From an uncultured Lachnospiraceae bacterium (lineage in GTDB: Bacteria; Bacillota; Clostridia; Lachnospirales; Lachnospiraceae), in assembly GCA_947630925.1 (NCBI GenBank), contig CANRJM010000001.1, positions 186,001-250,000 on the forward strand: 64,000 bases of DNA. Direction: 5' to 3'. This document shows, in pieces, positions 16,539-25,488 of this stretch. The translations under genes and the position numbers were made by a program. The notes beneath the pieces were generated by a model that made no database searches, was not told where the DNA came from, and worked only from the letters and a program-made list of their open reading frames with translations. Within the stretch, counting starts at the first letter, position 1; each line of letters opens with the position of its first letter.

Positions 16539-18380
16539 ATGCACATGGAAAATGTTAAGAAGTTTACAGGTTTTGATAAAAGACTGAATGAGATTATTAA
16601 AAAATATGGATATGAGAATACGGAAATGATAAGCAGCACACGGATCAATGCCTATATCATCGATATTTTAACCCAAAAATGCACTGGGCGAAACGTTGCC
16701 ATATGGGGCGTTGGGAAGAAGAATACAGTAAACAGCCATGCGGCGGTTATCATTGACAGATATATTTTAAACCTTCAGGGACTAAAATACCTGATTGACT
16801 CGAGTAAGGATATTCAGGGAACTGATTTTATGGGGTATCCCGTGATAGCCCCTGAGGAGATAGCAGATAAAAAAATAGACATGGTAATCATCGGATCCAG
16901 GGCAAGCGCGGACGCTATTATAAAGAATCTTAAACAGATCGCGCCCGGGTGCGAATATTTGAATATATATGAAGAATTAGCGCTGCGTGGGATTAAAATT
17001 GATTATAATTTTTTCAGCGAGCAGAATATTTATACAGATTTATACCGGCTTCGTCTCAGATATGAGAATGCAAAGGAAGATGACAGGCAAGGCGTGTTAA
17101 AAGAAATCATAGCGTCGTATTTCAGTATACGTGATTTTTATTATGCTGAAAAATATTCACAGATATACATTCATAACAGGTATCAGGATTATGAAAAACT
17201 GAAAAGCATGCTTCATGAAATCAGGGCGTTAAAAAATGAGCTTATCCAAATAAATCGGGAAAAGAAAGGCAACGTGCTTGTGCATCTTATCGATTCCCTG
17301 AGAGCAGTTGACGTATTTGAAAACTCGCCTGTTCAATCCGGGTTTAAGATGTTTCAGGCATACGGGGAACATTCGGTAAGCTTTACCAATGCATACTCGA
17401 CAGGTCCTACCACTTATGAAAGCATGATGGGAATGATTAAGGAAAAGCTTTCGTTTGAGGAAGATGTTTATGACAATAATTTTATGTTTCAGTTTGATGA
17501 ATTTCGCCTGTTAAGTGAAATGAAAAAAGAGAATAAGAAAATCATATTTTATGTGGCAAAAGATTACCTGATCATGGAGGAAAGCCCTGAAATTGTGCGT
17601 AAAGAGCAACTGCATATGAGTGAAAAACTCTGGAGCGCGGCATGCGATATTGCAGAAAACGACAAAAATATCTTTGGATTTTTGTATTATCCCTGGGAAC
17701 TCCATTTTCCGTTGTTATGCGGATATTTAAGGAATGAACCTAAAATTATGCATTTTTCAGATGTCGGGATAGAAGATATGTCAGATTTTATCACAGATCA
17801 ATTTGAAGACTGCAAAAGATATGTAGACACACAGTTTGATTATTACAGGGAAATGCTGGGTGCAAATACAATCCATGTGTTTACGGGAGACCATTCGCAG
17901 CCTGTATATAGCGAAGAACATAAGGAATATCCGTTTTTTATGTATTATAATAACCCCGACAGGGTAAGTCATGTGGCGTTTTTTATTTCAGGGAATGACT
18001 ATAAAAGGACAGAAATAAACCAGGTGGTTTCCATGCTTGACTTTAATGAAATACTGAAAAACGTGGTATGTGATAAAAATATGCAAATCCCGGAAAGGGA
18101 GCTTGTACAGTACCAGTATTACAATATACAGAACAAAAAAATGCGGGAGGCAGCGGAAAAGAACGGCTTTTGGGATTATACGGAGGGAATCCGGTGCTTT
18201 TTATCAGATCGTTACCTGTATGTGGTAACGGCAACTGGAAAGGAAGAGATATATGAAAAAACCTGTGGAGAATACATGATAACAGAAAGCAGGGAGGCCG
18301 GTGCATTTGCAGACATGGTCAAAGAAAAGTATGATACGTCGTTTCCGGGGTTCTGGACGATAAGGTATCGGGAAGTCTAA
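16539..18380 (+). CDS. Alkaline-phosphatase/sulfatase-fold protein with N-terminal Rossmann-like domain
   Basis: 613 residues; ATG about 8 bases after an AGGGTGATC ribosome site. Residues about 48-150 form a Rossmann-like module beginning NVAIWGVGKKN and containing DMVIIGSRASADAI. From about 245 the protein looks like the LtaS/EptA/sulfatase superfamily: VLVHLIDSLRAVD, SFTNAYSTGPTTYESM (a Thr/Ser nucleophile position), then HVFTGDHSQP (Asp-His metal motif). Such enzymes transfer phosphoglycerol or phosphoethanolamine or hydrolyse phospho/sulfo-esters, normally outside the membrane, yet no signal peptide or membrane helix is visible here. That points to a cytoplasmic phospho-tailoring or phosphatase role on nucleotide- or lipid-linked sugars. 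Substrate unknown. Confidence 0.7.
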   Translation: MHMENVKKFTGFDKRLNEIIKKYGYENTEMISSTRINAYIIDILTQKCTGRNVAIWGVGKKNTVNSHAAVIIDRYILNLQGLKYLIDSSKDIQGTDFMGYPVIAPEEIADKKIDMVIIGSRASADAIIKNLKQIAPGCEYLNIYEELALRGIKIDYNFFSEQNIYTDLYRLRLRYENAKEDDRQGVLKEIIASYFSIRDFYYAEKYSQIYIHNRYQDYEKLKSMLHEIRALKNELIQINREKKGNVLVHLIDSLRAVDVFENSPVQSGFKMFQAYGEHSVSFTNAYSTGPTTYESMMGMIKEKLSFEEDVYDNNFMFQFDEFRLLSEMKKENKKIIFYVAKDYLIMEESPEIVRKEQLHMSEKLWSAACDIAENDKNIFGFLYYPWELHFPLLCGYLRNEPKIMHFSDVGIEDMSDFITDQFEDCKRYVDTQFDYYREMLGANTIHVFTGDHSQPVYSEEHKEYPFFMYYNNPDRVSHVAFFISGNDYKRTEINQVVSMLDFNEILKNVVCDKNMQIPERELVQYQYYNIQNKKMREAAEKNGFWDYTEGIRCFLSDRYLYVVTATGKEEIYEKTCGEYMITESREAGAFADMVKEKYDTSFPGFWTIRYREV

Positions 18381-18427
18381 GGGAAAATTGATATTTGCAT
18401 AAAACAGTAAAAAAGATGGGAGTTATA

Positions 18428-19738
18428 ATGATAAAAGACGCTATTCATCAGATCATAAAGAAGAAATCAGCCATGTACCAGTATGGAGATTATTATGGCG
18501 CATATAAGAAGGAAACGGTAAAATTGCTGCGCGCATTCAAGATGCGAGGAGAAAAGATTGCAATATGGGGCGCGGGCCTGAAAGGAATGGCCTTTCTTAA
18601 AAAAGTTGATGCCAATGGAGAGTTGGTAGATGTTGTGATAGACATGGATGCCAAAATTCAGGGAACGTATATTGACAGATATCATTTGGTTACGGATTTT
18701 AAATCCGCGTTAAAGGACGGCGTTTCGGTATGTTTTATTATGAACCAGGTGCATTATGCGGATAATTTTGCCCTGTTAAGGGAAAACGGGTTTTCAGGAA
18801 AAATCATTGACATGGATGAGTTGGTGGAGAACAGAACGGATGTGGATCTGATTATTGAAGGAAAACCGTATACGGTAGGAGACAGGGTCGATTTTGATTT
18901 GGACGAACTGCATCGCAGGGTGCTTGTAATACTGGATGAAATTGAACGGATATGCAAAAAGCATGAACTTACATATTTTTTATCGGCGGGAACAGCACTG
19001 GGCGCAGTAAGGCATAAGGGATTTGTTCCCTGGGATGATGATGCAGACATCGGAATGCCCAGAAAGGATTTTGAAAAGTTTAGAAAGATTGCGGAAGAAG
19101 AGCTGGGTAAGGGGTTTTATTATCAGACCATGAGAAAAGACAATGATTTCACACGTTCTTTTGATCAGGTAGGGCTTGTAGATTCTGCTTTTGTATTAAA
19201 ACATGACAAAAATATGAAAATACATCATGGCATTCATGTGGATGTTTTTCCTTTTGATAAGGTGTCCGGCGACAGCGCTCTGCGTGAGGAGCATGTAAAG
19301 CAGGTGAGGGATTACCGCATGCAGCTATATAAAATGAGATTTAAGGTTGATTATGCGAGCAGAAATCCGTGGAAAAATTTTATGGTTAATTTTTATTACT
19401 ATACGGGAAAATTAAAATCCTATCAAAAGCTTTACAAAAAAATGGAACGTACGCTGACAAAATATGACGGTGATGATACGGGATATGTGGCAGATTTGCT
19501 TACGCACTACAAAAAGATCATGTATTTTAAAGAAGAAGATATTTATCCTGTGATCTATGTTGATTTTGAAGATAGGAAATATCCGATTCCAAAGAATTAC
19601 GACGAATATCTTAAAATGATGTATGGGGATTATATGACGCCTCCGCCGGAGGGAAAGCGCAACTGCAGAAACCAGATATTATATGTTTCGTGTACAAAGG
19701 CATTTCCGCCTGATCTTTTATCAGGGGAAAGAAAATAA
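18428..19738 (+). CDS. licD: LicD-family phosphotransferase with N-terminal Rossmann-like domain
   Basis: 436 residues. The ATG at 18428 has GGGAG five bases upstream; an earlier TTG does not. Residues about 40-140 repeat the Rossmann-like module (KIAIWGAGLKGMAF ... DVVIDMD ... IIDMDEL). The LicD nucleotidyltransferase-like domain starts near 155: LDEIERICKKHELTYFLSAG, TALGAVRHKGF and VPWDDDADIGMPR with the catalytic Asp pair (about 200-204), then HHGIHVDVFPFD. LicD enzymes attach phosphocholine or related phospho-groups from CDP-alcohols to surface glycans. The CDP-donor could come from the nucleotidyltransferase at 9,237, or the substrate may be CDP-glycerol; this is inference. The gene overlaps no neighbour but is closely packed in the operon. 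Confidence 0.88.
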   Translation: MIKDAIHQIIKKKSAMYQYGDYYGAYKKETVKLLRAFKMRGEKIAIWGAGLKGMAFLKKVDANGELVDVVIDMDAKIQGTYIDRYHLVTDFKSALKDGVSVCFIMNQVHYADNFALLRENGFSGKIIDMDELVENRTDVDLIIEGKPYTVGDRVDFDLDELHRRVLVILDEIERICKKHELTYFLSAGTALGAVRHKGFVPWDDDADIGMPRKDFEKFRKIAEEELGKGFYYQTMRKDNDFTRSFDQVGLVDSAFVLKHDKNMKIHHGIHVDVFPFDKVSGDSALREEHVKQVRDYRMQLYKMRFKVDYASRNPWKNFMVNFYYYTGKLKSYQKLYKKMERTLTKYDGDDTGYVADLLTHYKKIMYFKEEDIYPVIYVDFEDRKYPIPKNYDEYLKMMYGDYMTPPPEGKRNCRNQILYVSCTKAFPPDLLSGERK

Positions 19739-19775
19739 GTTACAGTATTATAAAAATGGAGAGGCAAAAAGGAAG

Positions 19776-21140
19776 ATGGTAAGGGTAAGCGTTATTGTTC
19801 CTGTTTATAATGTTGAGCAATATCTGGCAAGATGCATAGATTCACTGCTCAATCAGGATTTTAAGGATTTGGAGATCATATTGGTAAACGATTGTTCTCC
19901 GGATCATTCTGATGAGATTATGAAAGCGTATGAGAAAAAAAATGGAGACAGGATCAAATGTATATATCTGAAGGAAAATATAAGGCAGGGCGGAGCAAGG
20001 AATAAAGGCCTAATGGAAGCGCAGGGAGAGTATGTCGTTTTTGTAGACAGCGATGATTGGGTGGATGAAAATTACGTCAGCAGAATGTATGATGAAGCAG
20101 AAAAGACGAACAGCGATATCATATACACGGATTATATTGCGGTAAATAAAGAAAAAAAGGTTAAAAAATCGATCATATATCCTGCATTATGTGGGAAACA
20201 GGATGATGCACGGAAGAAAATAAATTTACTTTTTGTGGGCAGGTTTTCGTGGGGATGCATGATAAAAAAATCATTACTTCTTAATAATGGTTTGCTGTTT
20301 CCGGAAAAGATGTTATATGAGGATGTTGCGGTATGTCCGCTTTTTGCATATTATGCGGATGTTATCGGTTATGTGAAGGATACCTGTTATTATTATTTTC
20401 AGAGAGAAGATTCCGTAGTACATGATATTGATGCAGAGTATCAGAAGGATGAGGCGCAAGCAGTGCTGATGCTGTATGAGGAGTGCGTGAAACGGGGGAT
20501 CAGGGAACGGTATCCTACCGAAACGGAGGCAATGTTTATAAAATATTTTTATGCATGGGGGATGAATACAAGCTATCAAAAATTTTCAAAACCGCCAAAA
20601 GATTATATGGAATTTCTGGCAAAAAAAGCAAATGGATTATTTCCGAATTATAGACAGAATCCGTATCTGTTAAAAAATATAGATATGAAATTTATCAATC
20701 AAATGTTCCAGAATGATGCTGAATTTGGATTTGCGGAAATGCCGGAACGGGATTTAAGTTATCTTGATTATTATGGGAATCAATCTGTCAGGCAGCAACT
20801 GTCTGCCCTGATGAAATACCTGAAGAAAGATTTGACGGTTCTGTGGGGGGCAGGAAAGATGGGACGGGAATTTCTGTTCAGTCTTGGGAAGGAAGCGTCA
20901 GGTATCAGGGTAGCTGATAAAAATATAGAACTGGCGGGAACGGCGCTGGAGACAGGGCATACGGTCATGACTCCGGAAGAAGCGCTGAAAGGCGCAGACG
21001 CGGTACTGATCACAAATAACAGTTATTATGCGGAGATACGTGATGAAGTAAAGGAAAAATCCCCAAATGTAAAAGTGATAAATGTGTATGCTTATCTGCT
21101 GATGGCAGAGGAATTTCAGGCAGATGCATTTATTGAATAA
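19776..21140 (+). CDS. GT2 family glycosyltransferase with C-terminal Rossmann-like domain
   Basis: 454 residues. The ATG at 19776 (GGAGAGG about 11 bases upstream) is chosen because the GT2 fold starts directly: VRVSVIVPVYN, LVNDCSPDHS, QGGARNKGL and FVDSDDW (about 89-95). The GT-A domain ends about 230 and a helical region follows to about 340. A Rossmann-like domain closes the protein: LTVLWGAGKMGREFL, VADKNIEL, DAVLITNNSYYAEI and VKVINVYAY. It acts in the cytoplasm on a lipid-linked acceptor; donor unknown. The Rossmann tail is the same module as in the flanking LicD and sulfatase-fold genes, but at the other end of the protein. Confidence 0.88.
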   Translation: MVRVSVIVPVYNVEQYLARCIDSLLNQDFKDLEIILVNDCSPDHSDEIMKAYEKKNGDRIKCIYLKENIRQGGARNKGLMEAQGEYVVFVDSDDWVDENYVSRMYDEAEKTNSDIIYTDYIAVNKEKKVKKSIIYPALCGKQDDARKKINLLFVGRFSWGCMIKKSLLLNNGLLFPEKMLYEDVAVCPLFAYYADVIGYVKDTCYYYFQREDSVVHDIDAEYQKDEAQAVLMLYEECVKRGIRERYPTETEAMFIKYFYAWGMNTSYQKFSKPPKDYMEFLAKKANGLFPNYRQNPYLLKNIDMKFINQMFQNDAEFGFAEMPERDLSYLDYYGNQSVRQQLSALMKYLKKDLTVLWGAGKMGREFLFSLGKEASGIRVADKNIELAGTALETGHTVMTPEEALKGADAVLITNNSYYAEIRDEVKEKSPNVKVINVYAYLLMAEEFQADAFIE

Positions 21141-21252
21141 ATATTGATGCAGGGTTTTCTTTTGGTTCATCATGGTTGATGCAGACGATATAAAACAAAT
21201 ATTCTGAATATGAATCCATATGGTTTAGTAAGTGAAAGTTGGGAGTTTGGAT

Positions 21253-22620
21253 ATGAAAAGAAAAATTAAAGTAAAGTTTGTGGACGGTCCCAGGATTGAT
21301 ATTGGGCAATTAAGGGAATATAACGGGGCGGATGCGGATTTACATGGCAAGGAAGTGCAGTATGATAATAACTATTATGTGAATCTGTTAAGGGAAGATT
21401 ATGACGTTGAGTTTTCGGAAAATCCGGATTATTTATTTTATTCCGTATATTCCAATGAATTTTTGAAGTATAAGGATTGTATCCGGATATTTTATACGGG
21501 AGAAATGATTTCGCCGGATTTTAATCTGTGCGATTATGCGATTGGATATGATTATATAGATTACGGCGATAGATATTTCCGTTTTCCTTTAGTAAATATC
21601 TATTATCCGTATGGCACATTAAATAACAGGAAGATTATTACGAAAGAAGATTTGGCAGATAAGAAAAGATTTTGTGATTTTATTTATTCGAATAATGGCG
21701 CCGTAGCAGAGAGAATCAAATTATTTGAAATGGTTTCAAGCTATAAGCATGTTGCTGCAGGAGGGGCCTGCTGTAATAATATAGGATATAGGGTAGGCGA
21801 TAAGATAAAGTTTCAAAGTGAAAGTAAGTTTAGCATTGCATGTGAAAATGCATTATTTGACGGATATACAACAGAAAAAATCGGCGATCCGTTTTTAGCC
21901 GGTTCGATTCCGATATATTATGGCAATAAAAGAATACAGGAACAATTTAATGAAAAAGCATTTATCAATTTTCATAAATATAAAACAGCTTCTGACTTTC
22001 TTCATGTCATTCAATGCATTGATGAAAATGATGAACTATATTTGGATATGGTTAACCAGCCGGTATATAATCCCGATTATTCTTTGGCGGATGAAGAAAA
22101 TAAGTTAAAGGCGTTTCTATATCATATCATTGAGCAGCCGGTTGCCGATGCATTAAGAAGAAATACCGGATATTGGGGAAATCTATACGAAAAGAAAATG
22201 ATGGAATCAAAGAATAAATTTAGAATGTATTACAATAGCTGCTTACGTTGGATGAAAGCAAAAAACAATGGCAATTCTGCCGCAGGGTATTTATTGGAAC
22301 ATAATTGCAGAAATATTGCCATATATGGAATGGGCGAAATAGGTAAGTTGCTTTTTCAGGAGTTAAGGAACGTTAAAGATATTTCCGTAAAAGCTTTGAT
22401 CGATAAAGCGGAATTAAATGCATATGAAGATGATGTTGTATGCATAAAGGCGGAAGATCAGATGTTAATGCAAAAGATAAACGACTTAGATATTGATGGC
22501 ATCATTATTACGGCAATATTTAATTATAATGAGATATTTGAACGATATTTTAAAAATAGTGATTGTCAAATCTATAATTTTGAAAAGATACTGGATGATA
22601 TTACAAACGAAAGGGCATGA
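21253..22620 (+). CDS. GT10 (alpha-1,3/4-fucosyltransferase) family protein with C-terminal Rossmann-like domain
   Basis: 455 residues; ATG at 21253 follows GGGAG by seven bases (a GTG 21 bases earlier is inside that context). The GT10 hallmark lies at about 191-225: FSIACEN, GYTTEKI, DPFLAGSIPIYYG, then AFINFHKY. These residues bind GDP-fucose in Helicobacter FucT. The N-terminal half (FVDGPRI, DYLFYSVY, IFYTGEM) matches the family's acceptor domain. From about 345 the protein carries the Rossmann-like module (NIAIYGMGEIGKLLF, VKALIDK, DGIIITAIF). A GDP-L-fucose or GDP-colitose donor is predicted because gmd, an fcl-like gene and the GDP-mannose genes lie in the same locus. A Lewis-type linkage is possible but unproven. 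Confidence 0.87.
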   Translation: MKRKIKVKFVDGPRIDIGQLREYNGADADLHGKEVQYDNNYYVNLLREDYDVEFSENPDYLFYSVYSNEFLKYKDCIRIFYTGEMISPDFNLCDYAIGYDYIDYGDRYFRFPLVNIYYPYGTLNNRKIITKEDLADKKRFCDFIYSNNGAVAERIKLFEMVSSYKHVAAGGACCNNIGYRVGDKIKFQSESKFSIACENALFDGYTTEKIGDPFLAGSIPIYYGNKRIQEQFNEKAFINFHKYKTASDFLHVIQCIDENDELYLDMVNQPVYNPDYSLADEENKLKAFLYHIIEQPVADALRRNTGYWGNLYEKKMMESKNKFRMYYNSCLRWMKAKNNGNSAAGYLLEHNCRNIAIYGMGEIGKLLFQELRNVKDISVKALIDKAELNAYEDDVVCIKAEDQMLMQKINDLDIDGIIITAIFNYNEIFERYFKNSDCQIYNFEKILDDITNERA

Positions 22621-22624
22621 TGGA

Positions 22625-23860
22625 ATGGAATTAACCGTTATCTTATCTACATATAACCGGGGGAATGACTATCTTAGGCTTTCCATAGAATCTGTATTAA
22701 AACAGACGTATCAGGATTTTGTTTTTTATATCATAAATAATGGCTCCACAGACAATACGGAGGATGTGATCAGGGAGTATTCGGATGAGAGGATAAAATA
22801 TATTAAATATGATGAAAACAAGATCGTATATCATATTCTGGAAGAATGGTTTTTATTGGCAAAGACGAAATATTTCATATGGGTTCATGATGATGATATC
22901 TTTGATGAAAAATTATTTGAAAGGGAAATCGATGTATTGGACCGCCATACAGACGCTGGCTTAGTTGCGCCTGATGTATGTGAAATAAATGAAAACGGGG
23001 ATATAATAGGACCGTATTTTGAGGAGTTTTCAGAGGATATCATATTTAAACCACATGATTTTATAAAGTGCGGCATCAAAAAATACATGAAAGTTTTTCC
23101 GCTATGTCCTTCTATTATGTATAGAACAAGTATTGCTCAGGAAAGTTTAAAGGAAATTGATCGGGAATTTTCTCCCGGAGTAAGTATTGACACGTTATTA
23201 CAATATAAAATAAATGAGAAATATCAATTAATTATTTTCAAAGAATTGCTTTTTTATTATAGAGTATATAAAAACCAGGATTCAAATAATAAATTAGGTT
23301 TACTCAAATATGATTATGAGGTAACGTCGGAATATTTTAAAAATTTTATATCCAATGAAGAATATATACGATATAAGAACAGGGCATGGAATCTTTATAA
23401 GGCAACCGATATAAGCAGCAGATGGAAAAGTAAGATGGTATCGTGCGTATCTGATGACGTGGATGATATGATTAGGGAAGCATATACGGTTCCGGAAGTT
23501 CGAAAAAAATCTTCCACGGCGCATGTTCATAATATGGCGTTAAGAATGAAATATCTTCGATATTTATTTGGAAACAGGGAAGTGGAATATGTATTTTGGG
23601 GCAGCGGGAGCGCATCCGATAAAACAAAAGTTCTTCTTGATCATTTTATGCCCAATATGAAACTGACAGGATATATTGATGGAATCAAAAGCGGAGAAAA
23701 AAATGGTTTAAGGATTACCAAATCGTCGGAATATGATTTTTCTTCCAATCATTATATTATCATCGCTACTACAGTTGCAGGGTATGACGTATATAAATTT
23801 TTATGTGGCAAGGGGAAAATTGAAATGGAAGATTTTATGTTCTGTGGAAGTTTTGCATAA
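22625..23860 (+). CDS. GT2 family glycosyltransferase with C-terminal Rossmann-like domain
   Basis: 411 residues. The start is the ATG five bases after the previous stop, where the GT2 fold begins: ELTVILSTYNRG, IINNGSTDNTED, WVHDDDIFD (metal site, about 86-94). The middle (about 170-300) is a helical, Tyr-rich acceptor region. From about 315 a Rossmann-like domain follows: VEYVFWGSGSASDK, LTGYIDGIKSG, HYIIIATTVAGYDVYKFL. The glycine loop is a divergent version of the module in the neighbours. It is the fifth consecutive gene with this module. The donor sugar is unknown. Confidence 0.86.
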   Translation: MELTVILSTYNRGNDYLRLSIESVLKQTYQDFVFYIINNGSTDNTEDVIREYSDERIKYIKYDENKIVYHILEEWFLLAKTKYFIWVHDDDIFDEKLFEREIDVLDRHTDAGLVAPDVCEINENGDIIGPYFEEFSEDIIFKPHDFIKCGIKKYMKVFPLCPSIMYRTSIAQESLKEIDREFSPGVSIDTLLQYKINEKYQLIIFKELLFYYRVYKNQDSNNKLGLLKYDYEVTSEYFKNFISNEEYIRYKNRAWNLYKATDISSRWKSKMVSCVSDDVDDMIREAYTVPEVRKKSSTAHVHNMALRMKYLRYLFGNREVEYVFWGSGSASDKTKVLLDHFMPNMKLTGYIDGIKSGEKNGLRITKSSEYDFSSNHYIIIATTVAGYDVYKFLCGKGKIEMEDFMFCGSFA

Positions 23861-23890
23861 TGTGTGATTAGATAAGGACTGGGGGTTAGT

Positions 23891-24403
23891 ATGAAAAAAA
23901 TTAAAATAGGTTTGCATTTCATCGTTTTAATTCTTTTAATAAAATTATTTGTAGATAAGAGCGTTTTAGAAGAATTAAATTACGAACTGAGCGGCGAGTT
24001 AGACTTAATCAAGAAAAGAAAAAAGACGCTTGATCTATATTATTCATTGTTATTAGAATGGATTGCAAAAAATAATATAAATAAAGATTTATTTAAGAAA
24101 CTGGGCTGTAAGAATATTGCAATCTATGGCATGGGTCTGATCGGGGAAGCGCTTTATCGCTGCTTATGCAAAGAAGGGATATCTCCGGCGTATATTATTG
24201 ATAAAAATATTGAAAGCTATACGATTACAAGATATCAAGATCAGGTAACGCCTGTGAAAAGCGATGAAGTATTAAACATGAAAGAGCATATCGACTTAAT
24301 CATAGTTACGCCGATTTCTAAATATGAAAAGATAAAAGAAAATCTTGAAAAGCAAACGGACTGTAAGATTATGTCTTTAAAAGAACTGCTGGAGGTTGAT
24401 TAG
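23891..24403 (+). CDS. Stand-alone Rossmann-like domain protein
   Basis: 170 residues; ATG after GGGGG with five bases spacing. A hydrophobic N-terminal helix (about 8-22, possibly a weak membrane anchor) precedes a Lys/Glu-rich helical stretch. Then comes the same module as in its neighbours: NIAIYGMGLIGEALY (GxGxxG, about 76-90), PAYIIDKNIE, HIDLIIVTPISKYEKI and CKIMSLKELL. There is no catalytic domain. It might pair with the following GT2, which lacks the module and starts about 4-16 bases away, as a split version of the fused proteins. No function is assigned. Confidence 0.75.
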   Translation: MKKIKIGLHFIVLILLIKLFVDKSVLEELNYELSGELDLIKKRKKTLDLYYSLLLEWIAKNNINKDLFKKLGCKNIAIYGMGLIGEALYRCLCKEGISPAYIIDKNIESYTITRYQDQVTPVKSDEVLNMKEHIDLIIVTPISKYEKIKENLEKQTDCKIMSLKELLEVD

Positions 24404-24419
24404 AGTGATGGAGATGGAT

Positions 24420-25475
24420 ATGAGTGAAGTTGTATTAAGTATCTGCATTCCAACTTATAACAGGGGAAACTTAGTGTATGAATGCGTTGAAGATATCTTA
24501 AAAACAGATTATAAGAATATTGAAGTCATTGTCAGTAATAACGCATCAACGGATAATACCAAACATCTTTTAAACCGGATTACCGATAAAAGATTTAGAT
24601 ATTACGAAAATGAAGAAAACAATGTTTATTTAAATATTATTAATGTAATGGAATATGCAAAGGGAAAATGGATTTTGCTGCTCAGTGATGAATGCAGGTT
24701 CAAAGATTTAAAAGATATTAAGAAGATTATGGATTATCTTTCCCGGCTGGCATATGATGAGGTAAGTTTGGTTTGTACGGAAGTATGTTTTGGAGACGGC
24801 GAGTTGGCTCATAATTTAACTGACGGCAGATATAAAAAAGGATTTGATGCATTTAGAGAGATTTGTTGTCTGGGGTTTATTGACGGGATTATCTATAATA
24901 GAAGTATGATAAAATTTCCTATGGTATGGAATGTCATTAAAGAATTAAATAGCAATGATTTGATCGTACTCTATCCGCATTTAGTCGTACAGTATTTCCT
25001 GAGCCGGACAGGAGACGTTATATATTGGAACCGGTGCTTTTTGATGGAAACGGCAGCAGTTGGAAAATACCATACAAAATGGGATATGTCATGGAAAGAG
25101 TTTTTGGATTTGTCCCTGTATTTAAGTTACCGTATTTTAGATCCTGCAATCAGGGAACAAGCTGTTCTGGATATATGTGTGAGACATATGTATCGTGTCA
25201 CATGGGATTATCTGCGGAGGCAACGGGGAAATAAAAAATTAAACAATGTAGTTACGCTGAAAAATTATGCATATCATCGTTTGCTTCTCTCGGTATATCT
25301 TATATCCATAGTGAAAAATCGAAGCATTGGCATCGTGGAGTTCTTTTATGTTTTTATGGAATATAGAAGGGAATATAAAGAATACAAAAAGATATTAATG
25401 ATGTCTTTAATGAATCATGATAAATGGTTTCAGTGTTTTTATGATAAGAATTGTTTGAAGCTGACAATCCATTAG
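24420..25475 (+). CDS. GT2 family glycosyltransferase
   Basis: About 351 residues from the ATG at 24420, which has GGAG six bases upstream; ATGs at 24408 and 24414 are in frame alternatives. The GT2 fold shows VLSICIPTYNRGN, IVSNNASTDNT and LLLSDE, where the usual DxD is reduced to S-D-E. The C-terminal part is basic and helical, with WDYLRRQRGNKK and a Tyr-rich end. It lacks the Rossmann-like tail present in the preceding genes, but the stand-alone module is encoded immediately upstream. Donor and acceptor unknown. Confidence 0.82.
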   Translation: MSEVVLSICIPTYNRGNLVYECVEDILKTDYKNIEVIVSNNASTDNTKHLLNRITDKRFRYYENEENNVYLNIINVMEYAKGKWILLLSDECRFKDLKDIKKIMDYLSRLAYDEVSLVCTEVCFGDGELAHNLTDGRYKKGFDAFREICCLGFIDGIIYNRSMIKFPMVWNVIKELNSNDLIVLYPHLVVQYFLSRTGDVIYWNRCFLMETAAVGKYHTKWDMSWKEFLDLSLYLSYRILDPAIREQAVLDICVRHMYRVTWDYLRRQRGNKKLNNVVTLKNYAYHRLLLSVYLISIVKNRSIGIVEFFYVFMEYRREYKEYKKILMMSLMNHDKWFQCFYDKNCLKLTIH

Positions 25476-25488
25476 AAAGGTTTTAATA

